Assembly: GCA_021442155.1 (NCBI GenBank)
Contig: CM038215.1
Coordinates: 8,332,976-8,396,975 of the forward strand
Length of the DNA stretch: 64,000 nucleotides
Reading direction: 5' to 3'
Origin: Cymbidium sinense
Lineage: Eukaryota; Streptophyta; Magnoliopsida; Asparagales; Orchidaceae
The translations under genes were made by a program, and so were the position numbers. Of this stretch, positions 1 to 11,959 are shown piece after piece (the stretch's first letter is position 1; every line of letters begins with the position of its first letter). The notes below the pieces were generated by a model. It did not search any database. It was not told the origin of the DNA and saw nothing but the letters and a program-made list of their open reading frames with translations.

Positions 1-3000
1 ACTAAACCAAACAAATTGAACCAAGACATCCCAAATAATCATATGAACTTGGCTCAACCCTTGGTTTGACCCAATTTGACCAATTGATCAACTTTACCCA
101 ACCTAATCCAATTTGACCCAAATGAGTCAAATTGAGCCAAACCTAACCAAATCAACTCAAATTGACTTGAAATTTAGGCTAACCAACTTTCGGCTCTTTT
201 CAATTCTGCCAAATCCAATGCTAAATGATCATTATACCCTTGGGTCAACGACATCATATGAGACAAATAACCAATGTAAGTGGTCATTTCCATTCCTTGG
301 CCACTAGGTACTTTCCCAATGGTCCACATAAGCACCTAAGACACTGCCCAACCTGACCCAAGGGGTGGTTTGAATGAACATGACCCATGGGAGGTGAAAT
401 CTCCTCAAGCTCCCCATTGGAGCATTTGGAATCCATAGGACACCCATGATTCCTCCTTGGCACACCTTCAACCAACAAAGCCGAGCTAACTTACCTTCTT
501 TCTGCCACCCATGACTCCCTGAGATGGTCGGACGACCACTAGAAGCCAAACCCAATCCCACTGTTCGAACAAGATGAATGGGGATATACACCCCTTCATT
601 TCCATTCAAACACACACAAAAATCATTCCTCACATCCCTAGCTACCCAAGACAAGCTGCTAGAGCCATGCCCTAAGCTCCCAAGCTTGTTCCTCGATCAA
701 AAAATGCCATTCCCGTCTATCTCAAAATAGGACACTCCAATTTCTGACCTAACTTACCCATTTCTCTTTCATACTCAAATTAACTTTGCATGCACCTTCC
801 CTAGGCCTCATCAAGCAAGAATAAATTATCTCCCAAGCTTCTCGAGCACTGGAGGTGGGACTTCAATCAAAGTTGAGCTCCAAATCATCAGTTCATGGCC
901 TTCCAAGTGAATGTCAAGAAATTGATCAAATTATTGCTCAATAAGGCTTCGTCTCCACTAGATGAAGCTTCCTAAATCGCTTGAGTCATTGGTCTTGAGC
1001 TCTTGTGAGGTATGCTTCCAAAATCGATCCTTAGGCAAAAATGGGTTGGAGCTTTTTGATGAAAACTTGCATCTTATGTGATCTTGACCATTCGATCCTA
1101 TTTGATTGATGTCGTAAAGGTGTGGGATCCTTTTGGAGTTGATCTAAGCTCGGGTAAGCTTGAATCAAGTGAGCAATGCCATGCGGAATCCATTGTCCAC
1201 ACTCGTGTGATGTTAGATCACCCACCCCTTCCACATGATCGGAACAGATGATTGTGATTAGATCCGCTAGATTGATCTGATTTAATCCTATTAAGCTATG
1301 GAATTAATCATAGTCATCCGATCTAAGATCAAACGGTGGATGAGAAAGCATGTCTGCCTCGGCCACGTAGGCACTAAGTCAGATAAGTTTAAGTAGCCAA
1401 TCCTGCAGTGCCACATGGAAAGCACACCACATCAGTGCACCATGTAGAAAGCATGCCGCGTCAGCGCGCCATGTGGCACTAACAGGATTACACTTTAATT
1501 AAACTTAATTAATCATTTTAAATGGCTAAAACATATAAAAATAATAAAAAATCATAGAGAAATAAAAAAAATGCAAATAAATCTTAATTTTAAAGGTATT
1601 TAATAAAAGAATTAATTAAAAATGATCTTAACTAATTTTAAATAGTAATTAAGGTTTGATTACAAAATTAATTTGCTTAATTACTTTTTAATTACTTGAT
1701 CAATTTATCCTAAAATTTATGGGTTAATTTAATGGGATGACCTCTACCTCCTATGATTTTCTTGGGATTTATTACTTACTTAATTAGGATAATTTATTAA
1801 TTAAACCTTAACTACTCTTTTAAGTTAATTGATGATTAATTAATCCCATGAACAGTAAAAAATTAGTTAATTAAGTTTATTAATCATTGTTCAACAATAA
1901 GTGAACTAAAGAATAGGGTTGGGACCCCTTTCCCTAAGTTCATTTCACCCTTTTTTAAAATTAAATTAATTAAATTTTAACTAATTAATTAAATCACTTA
2001 ATCAAATTGAAATCATAATCACATTAGAGCTTAAGTAAATCTTTAGGTGTTTAATAAACTAAAGGAGTTTAATGAAATTATGGTTAGTCCATATGTGTGG
2101 GAAAACCATAAGAGTAATTAATTAAGTCTTTAATCTAGTTAACTATTAATCATGAGCTAATTACATTAAGCCCCTTTTATTTCTTAGGATCATTGCAAGT
2201 TTATTTTCCATGCATATCATGTTGTCTCATAATTATTTAGTTAATTACTTTAAGGTGACATAGGTAATGGTAATTCATTCATCTAATTAAAGTTTCAACT
2301 TAATTAACTCAAAAAATCAACTTAATTAAATTTCCTTAAATTAAATCAAATTACTAATGTGGGAATGGGTTTAAAATAACAAGTGATGATTTCTCTTCTC
2401 ATCTTTAAATCAAATCAAATACAAAACTTAATTAATAAAGAAGCTTTGGTTTGCTTTAAATACTCTTATTTGATTTGATTGTCCTTAAGAACTAGTTCGG
2501 TTGAATGAATCCCATGCTTATATTCGATTGTCCTCTTTCCAATCATGTTACACTTGGTATGTCATTTGAATTCATGCATTCATCTTTTCAAAATAAAGGT
2601 AAAGATAATGGATTTCCTTTTTGTAAGCTTGCATGTGTTGATTTAATCTAATATATGTGTGGCTATTATAACTATTAAATCCAAAATGTATTTTTCAAAA
2701 GCTTATAAATGAATAACAATATGTGTTATGATTATAGTTATAAATACATAAGAAATGCTTGTGCTTATAGCTTAAGTGTATGAATGTTGAGTTCTCTTTC
2801 CTCTATTCATGTGTTGATCTATATAAGATTGAATGGTAATGTGTATATAGTCTAGACATACCAGGAACATGAGGCTTTAGCTAGCCCCAAGGAGGTCATT
2901 TGATTACCTCACTTCCCTGGTTTAATAATGGTACATACCCATTTGATTTCATTCTTATGTATTTCAACATTAGAATTTAGATAGAGCATTAATTCATATA

Positions 3001-3197
3001 TATAAATGATTCAATCAAACAAAATATACAATCTTTGCATGATTTTCTTTCCCTCATTATTTTAGATTGGATGTTGGGGTGTATGCTTCATAGGCTGGAT
3101 GATATGCCAATATTAGCCTAATCATATTTTCTGTAGTAGATTATGCTTAAGAGATGCTTAAAAATAAATGTGAATTCTCTTTTTGCAGGTTGCTTAA
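1..3197. repeat. Unit A copy 1 (non-coding repeat, left end outside the window)
   Basis: This stretch matches about 18,480-22,310 and 46,330-49,770 throughout, so it is one copy of a dispersed multi-kb repeat. It begins with a CA-rich zone full of TTGACC motifs (1-200), passes through moderately GC-rich DNA (200-1,500), then AT-rich DNA with many TTAATTAA-like words (1,500-2,800). It carries one copy of an internal ~100-bp block at 2,847-2,945 (GAGGCTTTAGCTAGCCCCAAGG core). At about 3,197 the match to the other copies stops inside TTTTGCAGGTTGCTTA and telomere-like DNA begins. Small frames at 113-654 and 1,031-1,234 are not kept in the other copies and I do not call them genes. It could be part of an LTR or an internal non-coding region; no terminal motif is visible here. 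Confidence 0.8.
2847..2945. repeat. Internal block of unit A, single copy
   Basis: The block runs from a TATATAGTCTAGACAT-like start through GAGGCTTTAGCTAGCCCCAAGG to CTCACTTCCCTGGTTTAA. The same block occurs twice in unit A copy 2 and three times in copy 3, so it has been locally reiterated at about 220-270 bp spacing. Confidence 0.75.
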
Positions 3198-4439
3198 ATC
3201 CTAAACCTAAACCTACTAGTTTACTTAATTTTAAAATAAAAAATAAAGATATATAAAAATATATATAAAAAAACCCTAACCCTAAACCTAAACCTAAACC
3301 CCAATTAAACCCTATCTCACTAAACTTACAACTATAAACCCTAAACACTAAACCTACTAACCTAAACTAACCCTAAACTTAACCCTAAACCTGATCCCCA
3401 TAAAACCCAGTGGTTTACACTAAACCCTTAAACCCTACCCAAAAAAAAAAACCATAAAAAAAGCTAAAACCTACTAAACTAAATAAATCTAAAAATACAA
3501 TAAATAAAATACCTAAACCAAAATAAAATAAAATGAAAAATAAAATAAAAATAAACTAAAACTAAACCTAAACTTAAACCTAAAGATTAAAATAAACTAA
3601 AAACTAAAGATAAAATAAATAAATAAACCTAAAACTAAATAAAACCTAAATAAAATAAAAAATCCTAGATAAAATAAATTAAAAACTAAATAAATACTTA
3701 AACCTAAATAATAAACTTAAAAATAAAAAAAAAATAAAACTTAAACTCTAAACTACAAAAAAACCTAAACCTAAAATAAATATAAAATAAACCTAAATTA
3801 AACTAAACTAAAATAAATAAAAAATAAACCTAAACCTAAAATAAACTAAACCTAAACCTAAACCTAAACTATATAAAATAAAATAAACTAAAAATAAACC
3901 TAAACCTAACTAAAAAAAACCTAAAGATAAACCTAAAATAAAAACCTAAAACTTAAACATAAAAAATAAAATAAAAACCTAAACTTAAACCAAAAGAATA
4001 AAATAAAAATAAATTTAAACTAAAAAAATAAACCTAAACCTAAACTTGAACCTAATAAATAAACATAAATAAAAAATAAACCAAAAATAAATAAATTAAA
4101 CTAAATTAAAAAATAAACCTAAATAAAAATAAGAAATAAAATAAACTAAAATAAATAAAAAATAAACTAAATAAGCATAAACTTACTTGTTTACTTAATT
4201 TGTTTTTAAAAAACCATAAATTCTAAATCCTAAACCCTAAACCATAAACCTTAAAAAACCCTTGAACCCTAAATCCTAAACCATAAAAGCATAAACCCTA
4301 AAACCATAAACCATAAACCCTAAATCCTAAACCCTAAACCTTAAACCATGAACCCTAAACCTAAACCTAAAGCAACTAAATAAATTAAAAAAAACTTAAA
4401 CCCTAAATAATAAACCTAAAACCTAAACTAAACCCTAGA
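3198..4439. repeat. Telomere-like array T1, first part
   Basis: Degenerate CCCTAAA motif mixed with AAATAAA-rich DNA. The anchor CCTACTAGTTTACTTAATTTT lies at 3,212-3,235 and a relative at 4,183-4,205. After the second anchor the motif becomes more regular (AAACCCTAAACC runs, 4,215-4,370). There is no coding signal; the frame at 3,118-3,348 on the minus strand is a repeat shadow. Confidence 0.9.
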
Positions 4440-4880
4440 ATGGGCATAACCTTGATAACATTATAAACCAGTCTAGATCTAGTGTTGGAGGTGAAGGTAG
4501 ACGCGGCAATTGTTACAATGGTGGTGGGGGAATACGAGGTGCTGGCAGATATGAAGGTAGTCATCAAAGTAGTGGTGGTTATGAAGATGAGAGGAGTGAC
4601 AGAGGTTATAGCTATGGTTATGGCGGAGGGAGAGATCGGGGATATAATGGTTGATCCTGCTACTCAAGAGGTCAGGGTGATTCTGATGGGAACTAGACAA
4701 ACTGAAGAATGTCCAATCCGATTTGCTGCTTTTGGAACCGTGCCTTTACAGTAGAGACGGTTTATGTTAACTAGGGTTTTTGATTTATTCTATGCATGAT
4801 CATTTTTTATCTATGTCGTCAATTTTGTCTTAGAAAACTTGGTGTCTTAAAGAAATATTGAATCTGAATTTGTTCTCTGT
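4440..4880 (+). pseudogene. GRP remnant 1: 3' end of a glycine-rich RNA-binding protein gene
   Basis: Reading from AATGGGCATAACCTTGAT, the + strand encodes the last RRM segment and then a Gly/Tyr/Arg/Ser-rich tail (N-G-H-N-L-D, then Q-S-R-S-S, then repeats such as G-G-Y, ending G-G-G-R-D-R-G-Y). This frame stays open for about 70 codons to a TGA, and C-Y-S-R-G-Q-G-D-S-D-G-N follows. This matches the C-terminus of plant GRP7/8-type RNA-binding proteins, which act in RNA processing. The RRM core with its RNP motifs and the start codon are missing; telomere-like DNA begins just upstream. A 3'-UTR-like segment (4,755-4,880) ends in GAATTTGTTCTCTGTTAAAA. The longer overlapping open frame at 4,482-4,754 is out of frame with the family. 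A truncated pseudogene is by far the best reading. Confidence 0.8.
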
Positions 4881-5273
4881 TAAAACATACCAAAAACCCT
4901 AAACTAACACAACCCTAAAACCTAAACCCTAAACCCTTAACCATTAAAAAACCAAACTCTAAACCCTACCCTAAACCCTAAAAAACCAAAACCCTAAACA
5001 CTAAACTAAACCTAAAAAAACCCTAAGCAAACCTTAAACCTAAACACTAAAAATATACTAAAATAAAAAAAATTAAAATAAATAAAATAAATAAAAAATT
5101 AAAATAAACATAAAACTAAAAAACTAAAATAATAAAATAAACTAAATATACCAAAACCTAATTTAATTTTAAAAAAACTCAAAACCAAACCCTAAAACCC
5201 AAAACACTAAAGCACTAAACCCTAAACTAAACCCTAACCCAAACTAAAACCCTAAACTCTAAACCCTAAAACC
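4881..5273. repeat. Telomere-like array T1, second part
   Basis: CCCTAAA variants alternate with AAATAAA tracts (5,050-5,200), all in C-strand polarity on +. It ends at the polarity switch near 5,274. Confidence 0.85.
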
Positions 5274-6003
5274 TCTAAGTTTTAGATTTTTATTTTAGGT
5301 TTTACTTTATGGTTTAGGTTTAGTTTTATAGTTTAGATTATTTTATTTAGTTTGGGTTTGGGTTTAGTAAATATTTTAGCTTAGGTTTAAGTTTTTTATT
5401 TTATTTTAGGGTTAGGTTTATTTTATTTTTACTTTAGGATTAGATTTTTTTTAAGCTTAGGGTTTAGCCTTTTTTTTAATTTATTTTTAAGTTTTACTTT
5501 TAGGTTTAATCTTTAGATTTAGGTTTTTATGTAGTTTTTATTTAGGTTTATTTTTAGTTTATTTTATTATATTTAATTTAAGTTAAGGTTTAGGTTTAGG
5601 TTTAGGTTTTATTTATTTTAGTTTAGTTTATTTTAGTTTAGGTTTAGGTTTATTTTATTTTATTTATTTTATTTTTTTTAGTTTTTTTAAGTTTAATGTT
5701 TAGGTTTTATTTTTTATTTATTTTTAAGTTTTATTTTTAGGTTTATATTTTATGTTTGATTTTTTATTTAATTTTTCTTTTTAATTATTTTATGTTTATT
5801 TTATCTTTATTGTTTATTTAAATTTTATTAGATTTAGGTTTTTAGTTCTTAGATTTATTTATTTTTAGTTTAGTTTAGGTTTTTATTACTTTTATTTTAG
5901 TTTTTTTTTAGTCTTTTTTATATTATTTTATGATTTAGATTTAGTTTTAGTTTAGGTTTTAATTTTATTTTATTTTATTTAGGTTTACGTTTTTATATAT
6001 AAA
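5274..6003 (-). repeat. Inverted telomere-like block
   Basis: Here the + strand shows the G-rich complement (TTTAGGTTTAGG, TTTATTTTATTTTAG), opposite to every other array in the window. The left breakpoint sits at TCTAA-GTT-TTAGA (5,274-5,286), the right one at the 12-bp palindrome TTTATATATAAA (5,992-6,003). Both being short inverted repeats suggests the flip arose at hairpin-prone sites. Confidence 0.85.
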
Positions 6004-6245
6004 TAAAATAAAACCTAAAAGCTAAAAACTAAAACCTAAAAAAATTAAAAAAAAAACCTAAACCTAAACTTAAAAATAAAAAATAAAACCTAAACCTTAA
6101 AAATAAATCAAAAATAAAACTTAACTAAAAAATATGCTTAAACTTAAACCTAAACATAAAAAATAAACTAAAATAAAAAAGATAAACTAAAATAAATAAA
6201 CCTAAAATAAATAAACTAAAGTAAATAAAAATAAAAATAAAATAA
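6004..6245. repeat. Telomere-like array T1, last part
   Basis: AAATAAA/CCTAAA-rich DNA in normal polarity. It joins retroelement module L at about 6,246, at a point equal to about 38,403 in copy 2. Confidence 0.85.
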
Positions 6246-6483
6246 ACAAAATGTAATGTATAATGAGATGATGGATTTGGCCAAATTTATGGTAAGCTTT
6301 AGGGAACATCATTAGGGTGTGCTGTCATTTAATCAAAATAATGGAATTTTGCATCCAAAATAAATATTTGTTTTCAACCAAATTTTATAATTTTTTGCTT
6401 AAAGTGATTCATTTTAAGGTGTAATGTAAGATATATATTATATGAAAGCATATTAAAATATAATGTAGATAACAACTAACTTC

Positions 6484-6528
<45 letters not shown>
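6484..6528. repeat. (TA)n microsatellite
   Basis: About 20 TA units. The same place in copy 2 (near 38,640) has only a short ATATATAT, so this is an expansion after duplication. Confidence 0.9.
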
Positions 6529-6532
<4 letters not shown>

Positions 6533-7594
6533 TTATTAATTGTACATTTTAGTATGTTTTACTTTTGTTATAATACATTGGGTCAAAGCTCACAAAATGT
6601 TAATTTGAAGGTTGAGATGGATGAATTTAGCCTAATTCATAGCACTAAACAACCAAAATTATGCTATTTTCATTTCTAATAGGAAAAAAAAATTTTACAT
6701 CCAAAATGAACATTATTCATATTTTGAGAAAATTTTGTTTTTTGTTCCTTTTAAGTGATTCTAATGAGGTCAAATGTTAGACATTATATTATATTATAGA
6801 AAATTATAATATAACATCATATATTATAATATAATATAGCATGCTAATTCACACTATAATATGTTTAGCATAATATTGTATTGTTAGTTTGAGCTTGCAC
6901 CATCATAATTCAAAAAATGTTGATTATAATGTTAAGATGATGTAATTCGAATGAATAAATTGTTAGGCTTTTGGTTGAAGTATGAAAGGTGTGCATAAGA
7001 GAAGAAATAATATTTGATGAGAATTCCATGTCAAGGACCTGGAGGGAGATCCGCTATGGGATCACACATGCATTGGACATGACATGTGAGGGGTCTATGT
7101 CGAGGGTATAGAAGAAGAAAATCTGTTGGGGATAAGGTTTAAATTTGATTTGATTATATGAGTTATGGAAAGAAGATCTACTGGGGATTAGAATATAATC
7201 CACTGAGGATTAAGATCGAATTGACTTTAATTTATTTTATTTTAATTAATGTGGTAGCATATCTACTAGAGATATGGGCTTGAGTCTGTTGGGGATCGGG
7301 TATATGAACCTTCCACTAGAGAAGAAGGTTTGGGCTATCCGCTGAGAATTGGGATTTGAGTCTGATTTCATAAATTTGTTTGGGGCTATATCCACTGGCA
7401 ATAAGAGTTTGGTTGGATTTCTTTGATTTAGACTCTACTTGGCGAGTTGGATTAATTTGGCTCCACTAAAGAGGTTGGTTTTGAATTTGATTTATTTTCT
7501 TAACTTGTTTATATATAGTTTAGGGGTCCACTAGGGAGAAGGGTGTGATTTAACTCCACTGGGGAAAATCAAATTGGGTTTAATTTAATTTGAG

Positions 7595-8300
7595 TTAATG
7601 TAGGGACCTTGTCGACGTGCAATGGACCCACTAAGAAGGGGCTATATCAGTCTTGACCTACCTTAGGTTTACAAATCCAAAGGGATAATCTACCGGCTGT
7701 GGGGTAGAGCTAGCCAACATAAGGGGTTGCCTTTCAATGTGCAACGACTATGGTAGGAAGAAGGCATTGAAGACTTACATCTTTCAAACCTAGGACCAAC
7801 AACTGGGGTGACCTGTTGGATGCACAACAAATCGAACCTGACCAATTGTGACTACTGAGAGAATGCCACTAGGGACTTATATCAACTCAAAAGTAGTCAG
7901 GATTAATTTTATATTAATTTCATGTGATTTAATATGGATTGTTTTGTTTAGTTTAATTTGGAAAAGACATATCCGCTGGGGATGTGAGCTCAATCAAATT
8001 TGATAGATTTAATTTATGGACCATGTCGGTGTGTGATGGACCCACTCAGAATGGGCTATATCAGACTTATCCTATCTTAGATTTACAAATCCAAAAAGAT
8101 AGCCTACTAGTCATGGGGTAGAGCTAGCCTACCAAAGGGGTTACCTTTTGGTGTACAATGGCTGTGCTAGGAAGAAGGCGTAGCAGACTCACATCTTCTA
8201 AAGTAGGAAACAACGGCTGGGGTTATGTGTGGTAGCACAACAAATTGAACCCGACTTAGGGGCGACTACTGAGTGAATGTCGTTATGTACTTCCTTGAGA
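7595..8300. repeat. Two ~420-bp direct repeats in module L
   Basis: The series GGACCCACT, GGGCTATATCAG, TTTACAAATCCAAA, GGGGTAGAGCTAGCC, GGAAGAAGGC, GCACAACAAAT occurs from 7,610 and again from 8,030 in the same order. Looser repeats follow at 8,350-8,600 and 9,000-9,260. Copy 2 shows one clear unit at about 39,735-40,035. Confidence 0.75.
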
Positions 8301-9380
8301 AAAAAATACTCCTCCTAATCCGAGTGAATATATATTTTGTTTATAAGTATGCGTAGACCGTGTTGGTGTGTAAGGGATGACACTAAGAAGGGGCTATGTC
8401 AGCCATGACCAATCTCAAATTTAGTGGACCAAGGGAGAATTTGTACATCCACAGGATGGATTGTCCAACCATAGGGGTGGTTACTAAGAAATGGGAACTA
8501 TCCAATCTGATAGTAACTCGTGTGTAGTGTCTAAATGGGGAAGGATGTGATCCCAATATATTGCTCATAGGGGAGGTGCTGCTAGGGGCATTATCTTGAG
8601 CCCTTGAAAAGAAAGCTTATATGTGTATGGTGGCTAACTCAAGGAGAAAGCATAACAGATTTACATCTGCCATGAGTGGTGTATCCTATGGTGTGAGAGT
8701 CAACCAACCTATGGTGTATCCATCAGCATGAGTGGTGTATCCTCCAGCATAGTGAACCAACCAACATAAGATGCCTGTTGGCATCCAACGATCAATCTGG
8801 AAAGAAAAAATGTTGTCTTACAACTTTCTAAGAGAAACTAATCATCGGGATAGTCTTTCATTGGCGGGACATATGCTATCTAACCTAGAGCGACTACTAA
8901 GCAGGGAGCCCTAAGGAAGGACTAGACTCAGACTTGAAGTAGTCAAGAGGGAAGGAGCCACTAGGAGACTTATCCTAAACCTGAAATATACTTGACCCAG
9001 TCTGTGCACGAAGGCTAATCCAAGAAGAAAGCATAGCAGACTCACATCCTCTTAAACGAAGCCAACATGAAGTAGCCTACCGGCCATGCAATAAGGCCTA
9101 CCAAACTAACAAGGCCCTCCTCAGTGTGCAGTGGCCAAATAAAGAAGGAAAGCATAGTAGACTTACATCCTCCAAAGCAAGAAGACCACTGGGGTGACAC
9201 TAGCAGGGTAGCATGTCAGCCCGACCTAGAGCAGTTACTAAGTGAGGGCCACTAGGGGCATTATCTCAACTCATAGTAGCCTGAGACAAAAGATGTATTT
9301 ATTTTATATATTTGTGTGTAGTTTGTGTTTATGTTGTTTCGATGAAAGATAGGATGTCGCTCGGGTTCCTTACACCTAAC

Positions 9381-9734
9381 CTAAACACATCGTGGTGGAT
9401 TCACAAACAAAAATACATTCAACATGGAAGAGATTGAATTCAAAATGGATTTTTCTATGATAACTATTTTCAAACCTAATTTATAATATTTCTTTAAGTA
9501 GATCCCATTGATTGGAAGCATTGGGTGCTCCCCCTTGTGATTAATAAGCTGATAAGATCTTCCTTGGTAGGTCTTCTCTATGTCAAAAGGGCCTTCCCAA
9601 GTGGGTACAAACTTGCCTCCCATATTACAATGAGAAATAATTAGTCTCCTTAGAACTAAAATAAGCTCACCTACTTGAAAAGCTCTAGGATGGACCAACT
9701 TATTGTAAGATTGAAACCTTTTTTCTTTGTACAA
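9381..9734 (-). pseudogene. Integrase C-terminal domain, copy 1
   Basis: A 117-codon minus-strand frame. Residues about 17-85 read V-G-E-L-I-L-V-L-R-R, then F-V-P-T-W-E-G-P-F, Y-Q-L, and end near Y-L-K-K-Y-Y. This is the GPY/F-type C-terminal domain of gypsy integrases, which binds DNA and the core domain. The G-P-F of the module is present. It continues from the integrase core just upstream in sense (9,735-10,400), out of frame or with stops. The tail after K-Y-Y looks like read-through into module L. No chromodomain is seen. It is a fragment of copy 1, not a gene on its own. Confidence 0.8.
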
Positions 9735-10720
9735 CTAAAGGTTTTGGCATGCCCGCAGGCATCTCTCCTCTAAACCTTTGAGCTCTTCTAACTGCAACTT
9801 ATCATTCTGCTTTGTTGTGATCTTGCTACCCATAACTATCTTTAGTGATTAGAGTTGGACTTCTAATGGTAGATTGACTTTGGACCCATCCACTAAGGAG
9901 AAAGGAGTAGACTAAGTTGGAGTTCTATATATGGTGCGATAGGCCCATAATGCTTCAATTAACTATTCATGCCACTATCGTTTATTGTTGTCAAGTGTCT
10001 TCATTAGAATTTGGATGATCATTTTACTGAAGGCTTTTGCTAAGCTATTTGCATTCGGGTAGTTGATGGTAGAATAACTCCAATCTATGATGTGTCTCCA
10101 GGAAAAATTGTTGATCTCGATGCTCTTGAATGTAGTACCATTATCAGATATAATTTATCAAGGCACTTCGAACCTATATACGACATGGTTCTTAAAAAAT
10201 TGGAGCACATGCTGAGTTGTGACCTCTCTGAGCGAAATTGCCTTCGCCCTTTTGGAAAAGTAGTCAATAGCAGCTAAGATGAACCAATGACCCTTGGAAG
10301 AAAGAAGTTCAATTAGACCCACTATGTTAGTACCTTAACACTTGAATGTCCATGAGGCCAATGTAGGATGTAGGATGTAAAAATGTTGGGTGGTTAGTGT
10401 AGGACCATACCGTGTATTTGACATTAGTGGTATCGCCTAGTTGTATCCATGAAATCTTTGTTCATTGAGAGTCAGTAGTATCCTAGCCTCTTGATTTTGT
10501 CTTTCATCTTTGGACCGGATTGGTTGGCTCCACATAATCCTTAGTGTACCTTGATCACAATCTTATGGGCTTCATGCTTGTCTAAACAATGTAACCACAT
10601 ATGATTGAAAGATCACCAATACAAGACACCATCCACAAGAGCATAGGAAAGTGCTCTCTGCTTCATCTAATCAACTTGAGACTTCTCTTCATGTAGTTTA
10701 CCTTTATTGAGGTAATCCAT
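9735..10720 (-). pseudogene. Integrase zinc-binding and catalytic domains, copy 1
   Basis: Compared with copy 2, where frames survive better, this interval matches 41,130-42,090 nearly end to end. About 10,440-10,700 corresponds to the HHCC zinc-binding domain and 9,900-10,380 to the DDE core. Frames are broken by stops and small indels, so only short stretches remain open. The + frame at 10,092-10,277 and the minus frame at 10,085-10,267 are shadows of this region. Function in an active element would be insertion of cDNA into the host genome; nothing here could make that protein. Confidence 0.7.
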
Positions 10721-10779
10721 GAATGATTTCCTCCAATTTAACTCCTCGTCCTTCTTAGCAATGACAACCTCCCCTTCAG

Positions 10780-11300
10780 TAGAGTACTTTTTGATGAGTT
10801 CAATATCAATAAGAGATAAGACTTGTTAATTTTGGACCTTTATTGATATGGACTCATCCTCCGAACATGCCAACTCCCTAGCAAGCTTGGCTAAAGCATA
10901 TTCTATGGTGTTCTCTCCTTGAGGAATCTTATAAAAGGTAACCTCTAGGATTTAGGCCAACAACTCAATGGTGTACTTGTGGTAGTGATGGAGCTTGGGC
11001 TTTATAACCTTATAGGACCCAACGATTTGGTTGATAATTAGCTGAGATCCCCGAAGATGTTAATGCTCTCGATGCTTAGAGTAATGGCTAACTCCAGATT
11101 GGCAATTAGAGCCTTATATTCAGCTTAATTGTTGGTGCAAGAATTGGACATATGATATGAGAATCCCATCACATCACAATCCTGAGTTAAGAAAACTATT
11201 CATACCCTAGCCTTTCCTGAAATAGTAGATCGTGGTACTTCTCCCCTATGAGAGGAATTCACACCATCAAAGTATATCTCCTAGTGATGAATGCTAGCAT
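10780..11300 (-). pseudogene. RNase H domain, copy 1
   Basis: The minus strand read from about 11,280 gives E-I-Y-F-D-G-V-N-S-S and, about 45 codons later, C-T-N-N-(stop)-A-E-Y-K-A-L-I-A-N-L-E-L-A. Y-F-D-G supplies the first catalytic aspartate and A-E-Y the glutamate expected of a retroelement RNase H, which removes RNA from the RNA:DNA hybrid. A stop lies between T-N-N and A-E-Y and another further upstream, so the domain is dead. Copy 2 has the same domain at about 42,420-42,700. Confidence 0.75.
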
Positions 11301-11550
11301 CCCCTAAGTTCATGATTTGTTCATCGGGGAGATCATCACTAAGTGGAGAGTCAACAAGAAGTTGGTGTACTACTAAGAAATTTACTAGCATTTGTCTTTT
11401 CACCGCACGGAGGGGTACGAAGGTAATGTCAAACTACGAGAGGATCATGGACCATCATGCTAATCATCCAGATAGCATCAGCCATGTCATGAGATGCTTA
11501 AGTGGATTGATCCTAGAGATTAAGTTTACCTTATGAGGAAGCATGTAGTG

Positions 11551-11901
11551 CTATAGCTTTTGGTATGCAAAGATTAAAGCTAACCAATGCTTCTCAATGG
11601 GTGGATAATTAGCCTCATCAGGGATTAGATGATGGTTGAGGTAGTAGAGTGCATTTTCCTTCCCTTTGTTATTATCTTTAGCCAACAAAGCACCAAGGGA
11701 GTTGTCAAACACAGTAATGTAAAGTATGTGCCACTTACCCAGGATAGGGGCTGCTAGAACTGATGATTTCATTAGGTAATGCTTGATGTCCTCGAAGGCG
11801 TGCTCACACTTGTCATCCCACTTGCATCCTTTTGACAAGTCGAGAATGGTTGACATCTTTTTGATAAGTTGGATATAAAGCATCTTAGATATGTCAATCA
11901 A
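11551..11901 (-). pseudogene. RT-RNase H connection domain, copy 1
   Basis: A 116-codon open minus-strand frame. It contains C-K-W-D-D-K-C-E-H-A-F-E-D-I-K near residue 26, P-I-L-G-K and Y-I-T-V-F-D-N-S-L-G-A-L-L-A, then A-L-Y-Y-L-N-H-H-L and Y-P-P-I-E-K. This is the typical gypsy segment just after the polymerase domain (tether and start of the RNase H-like fold). Copy 2 holds the same region at about 43,000-43,313. The start methionine is a chance codon inside the ancestral polyprotein. Confidence 0.85.
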
Positions 11902-11959
11902 TGTTGGAATGATCTAAGTTGAGTTAAACTTTTACGGGGTGGCATTTCTAATATTGCCT

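Larger units (their letters stand above)
6246..9380 (-). repeat. Module L of copy 1: 3' non-coding region with tandem repeats
   Basis: Non-coding DNA downstream of integrase, matching 38,403-40,850. Three parts are visible: an AT-rich segment (6,246-6,960) with TATAATATAA words; a zone (7,040-8,000) in which a 12-14-bp motif, ATCCRCTGGGGAT, recurs about every 20-60 bp; and degenerate ~400-bp repeats (about 7,595-7,915, 8,015-8,300, 8,350-8,600, 9,000-9,260) sharing GGGGTAGAGCTAGCC and GGAAGAAGGC. The short frame at 8,383-8,568 is chance. Confidence 0.8.

Noticed and set aside
284..654. Minus-strand frames in unit A
   Set aside because: They overlap each other in different frames and are not preserved at 18,770-19,140 in copy 2.
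4482..4754. 90-codon + strand open frame
   Set aside because: It overlaps GRP remnant 1 but in the wrong frame; the Gly/Tyr-rich family frame is the neighbouring one. The same applies to 35,179-35,451 and 36,761-36,970.
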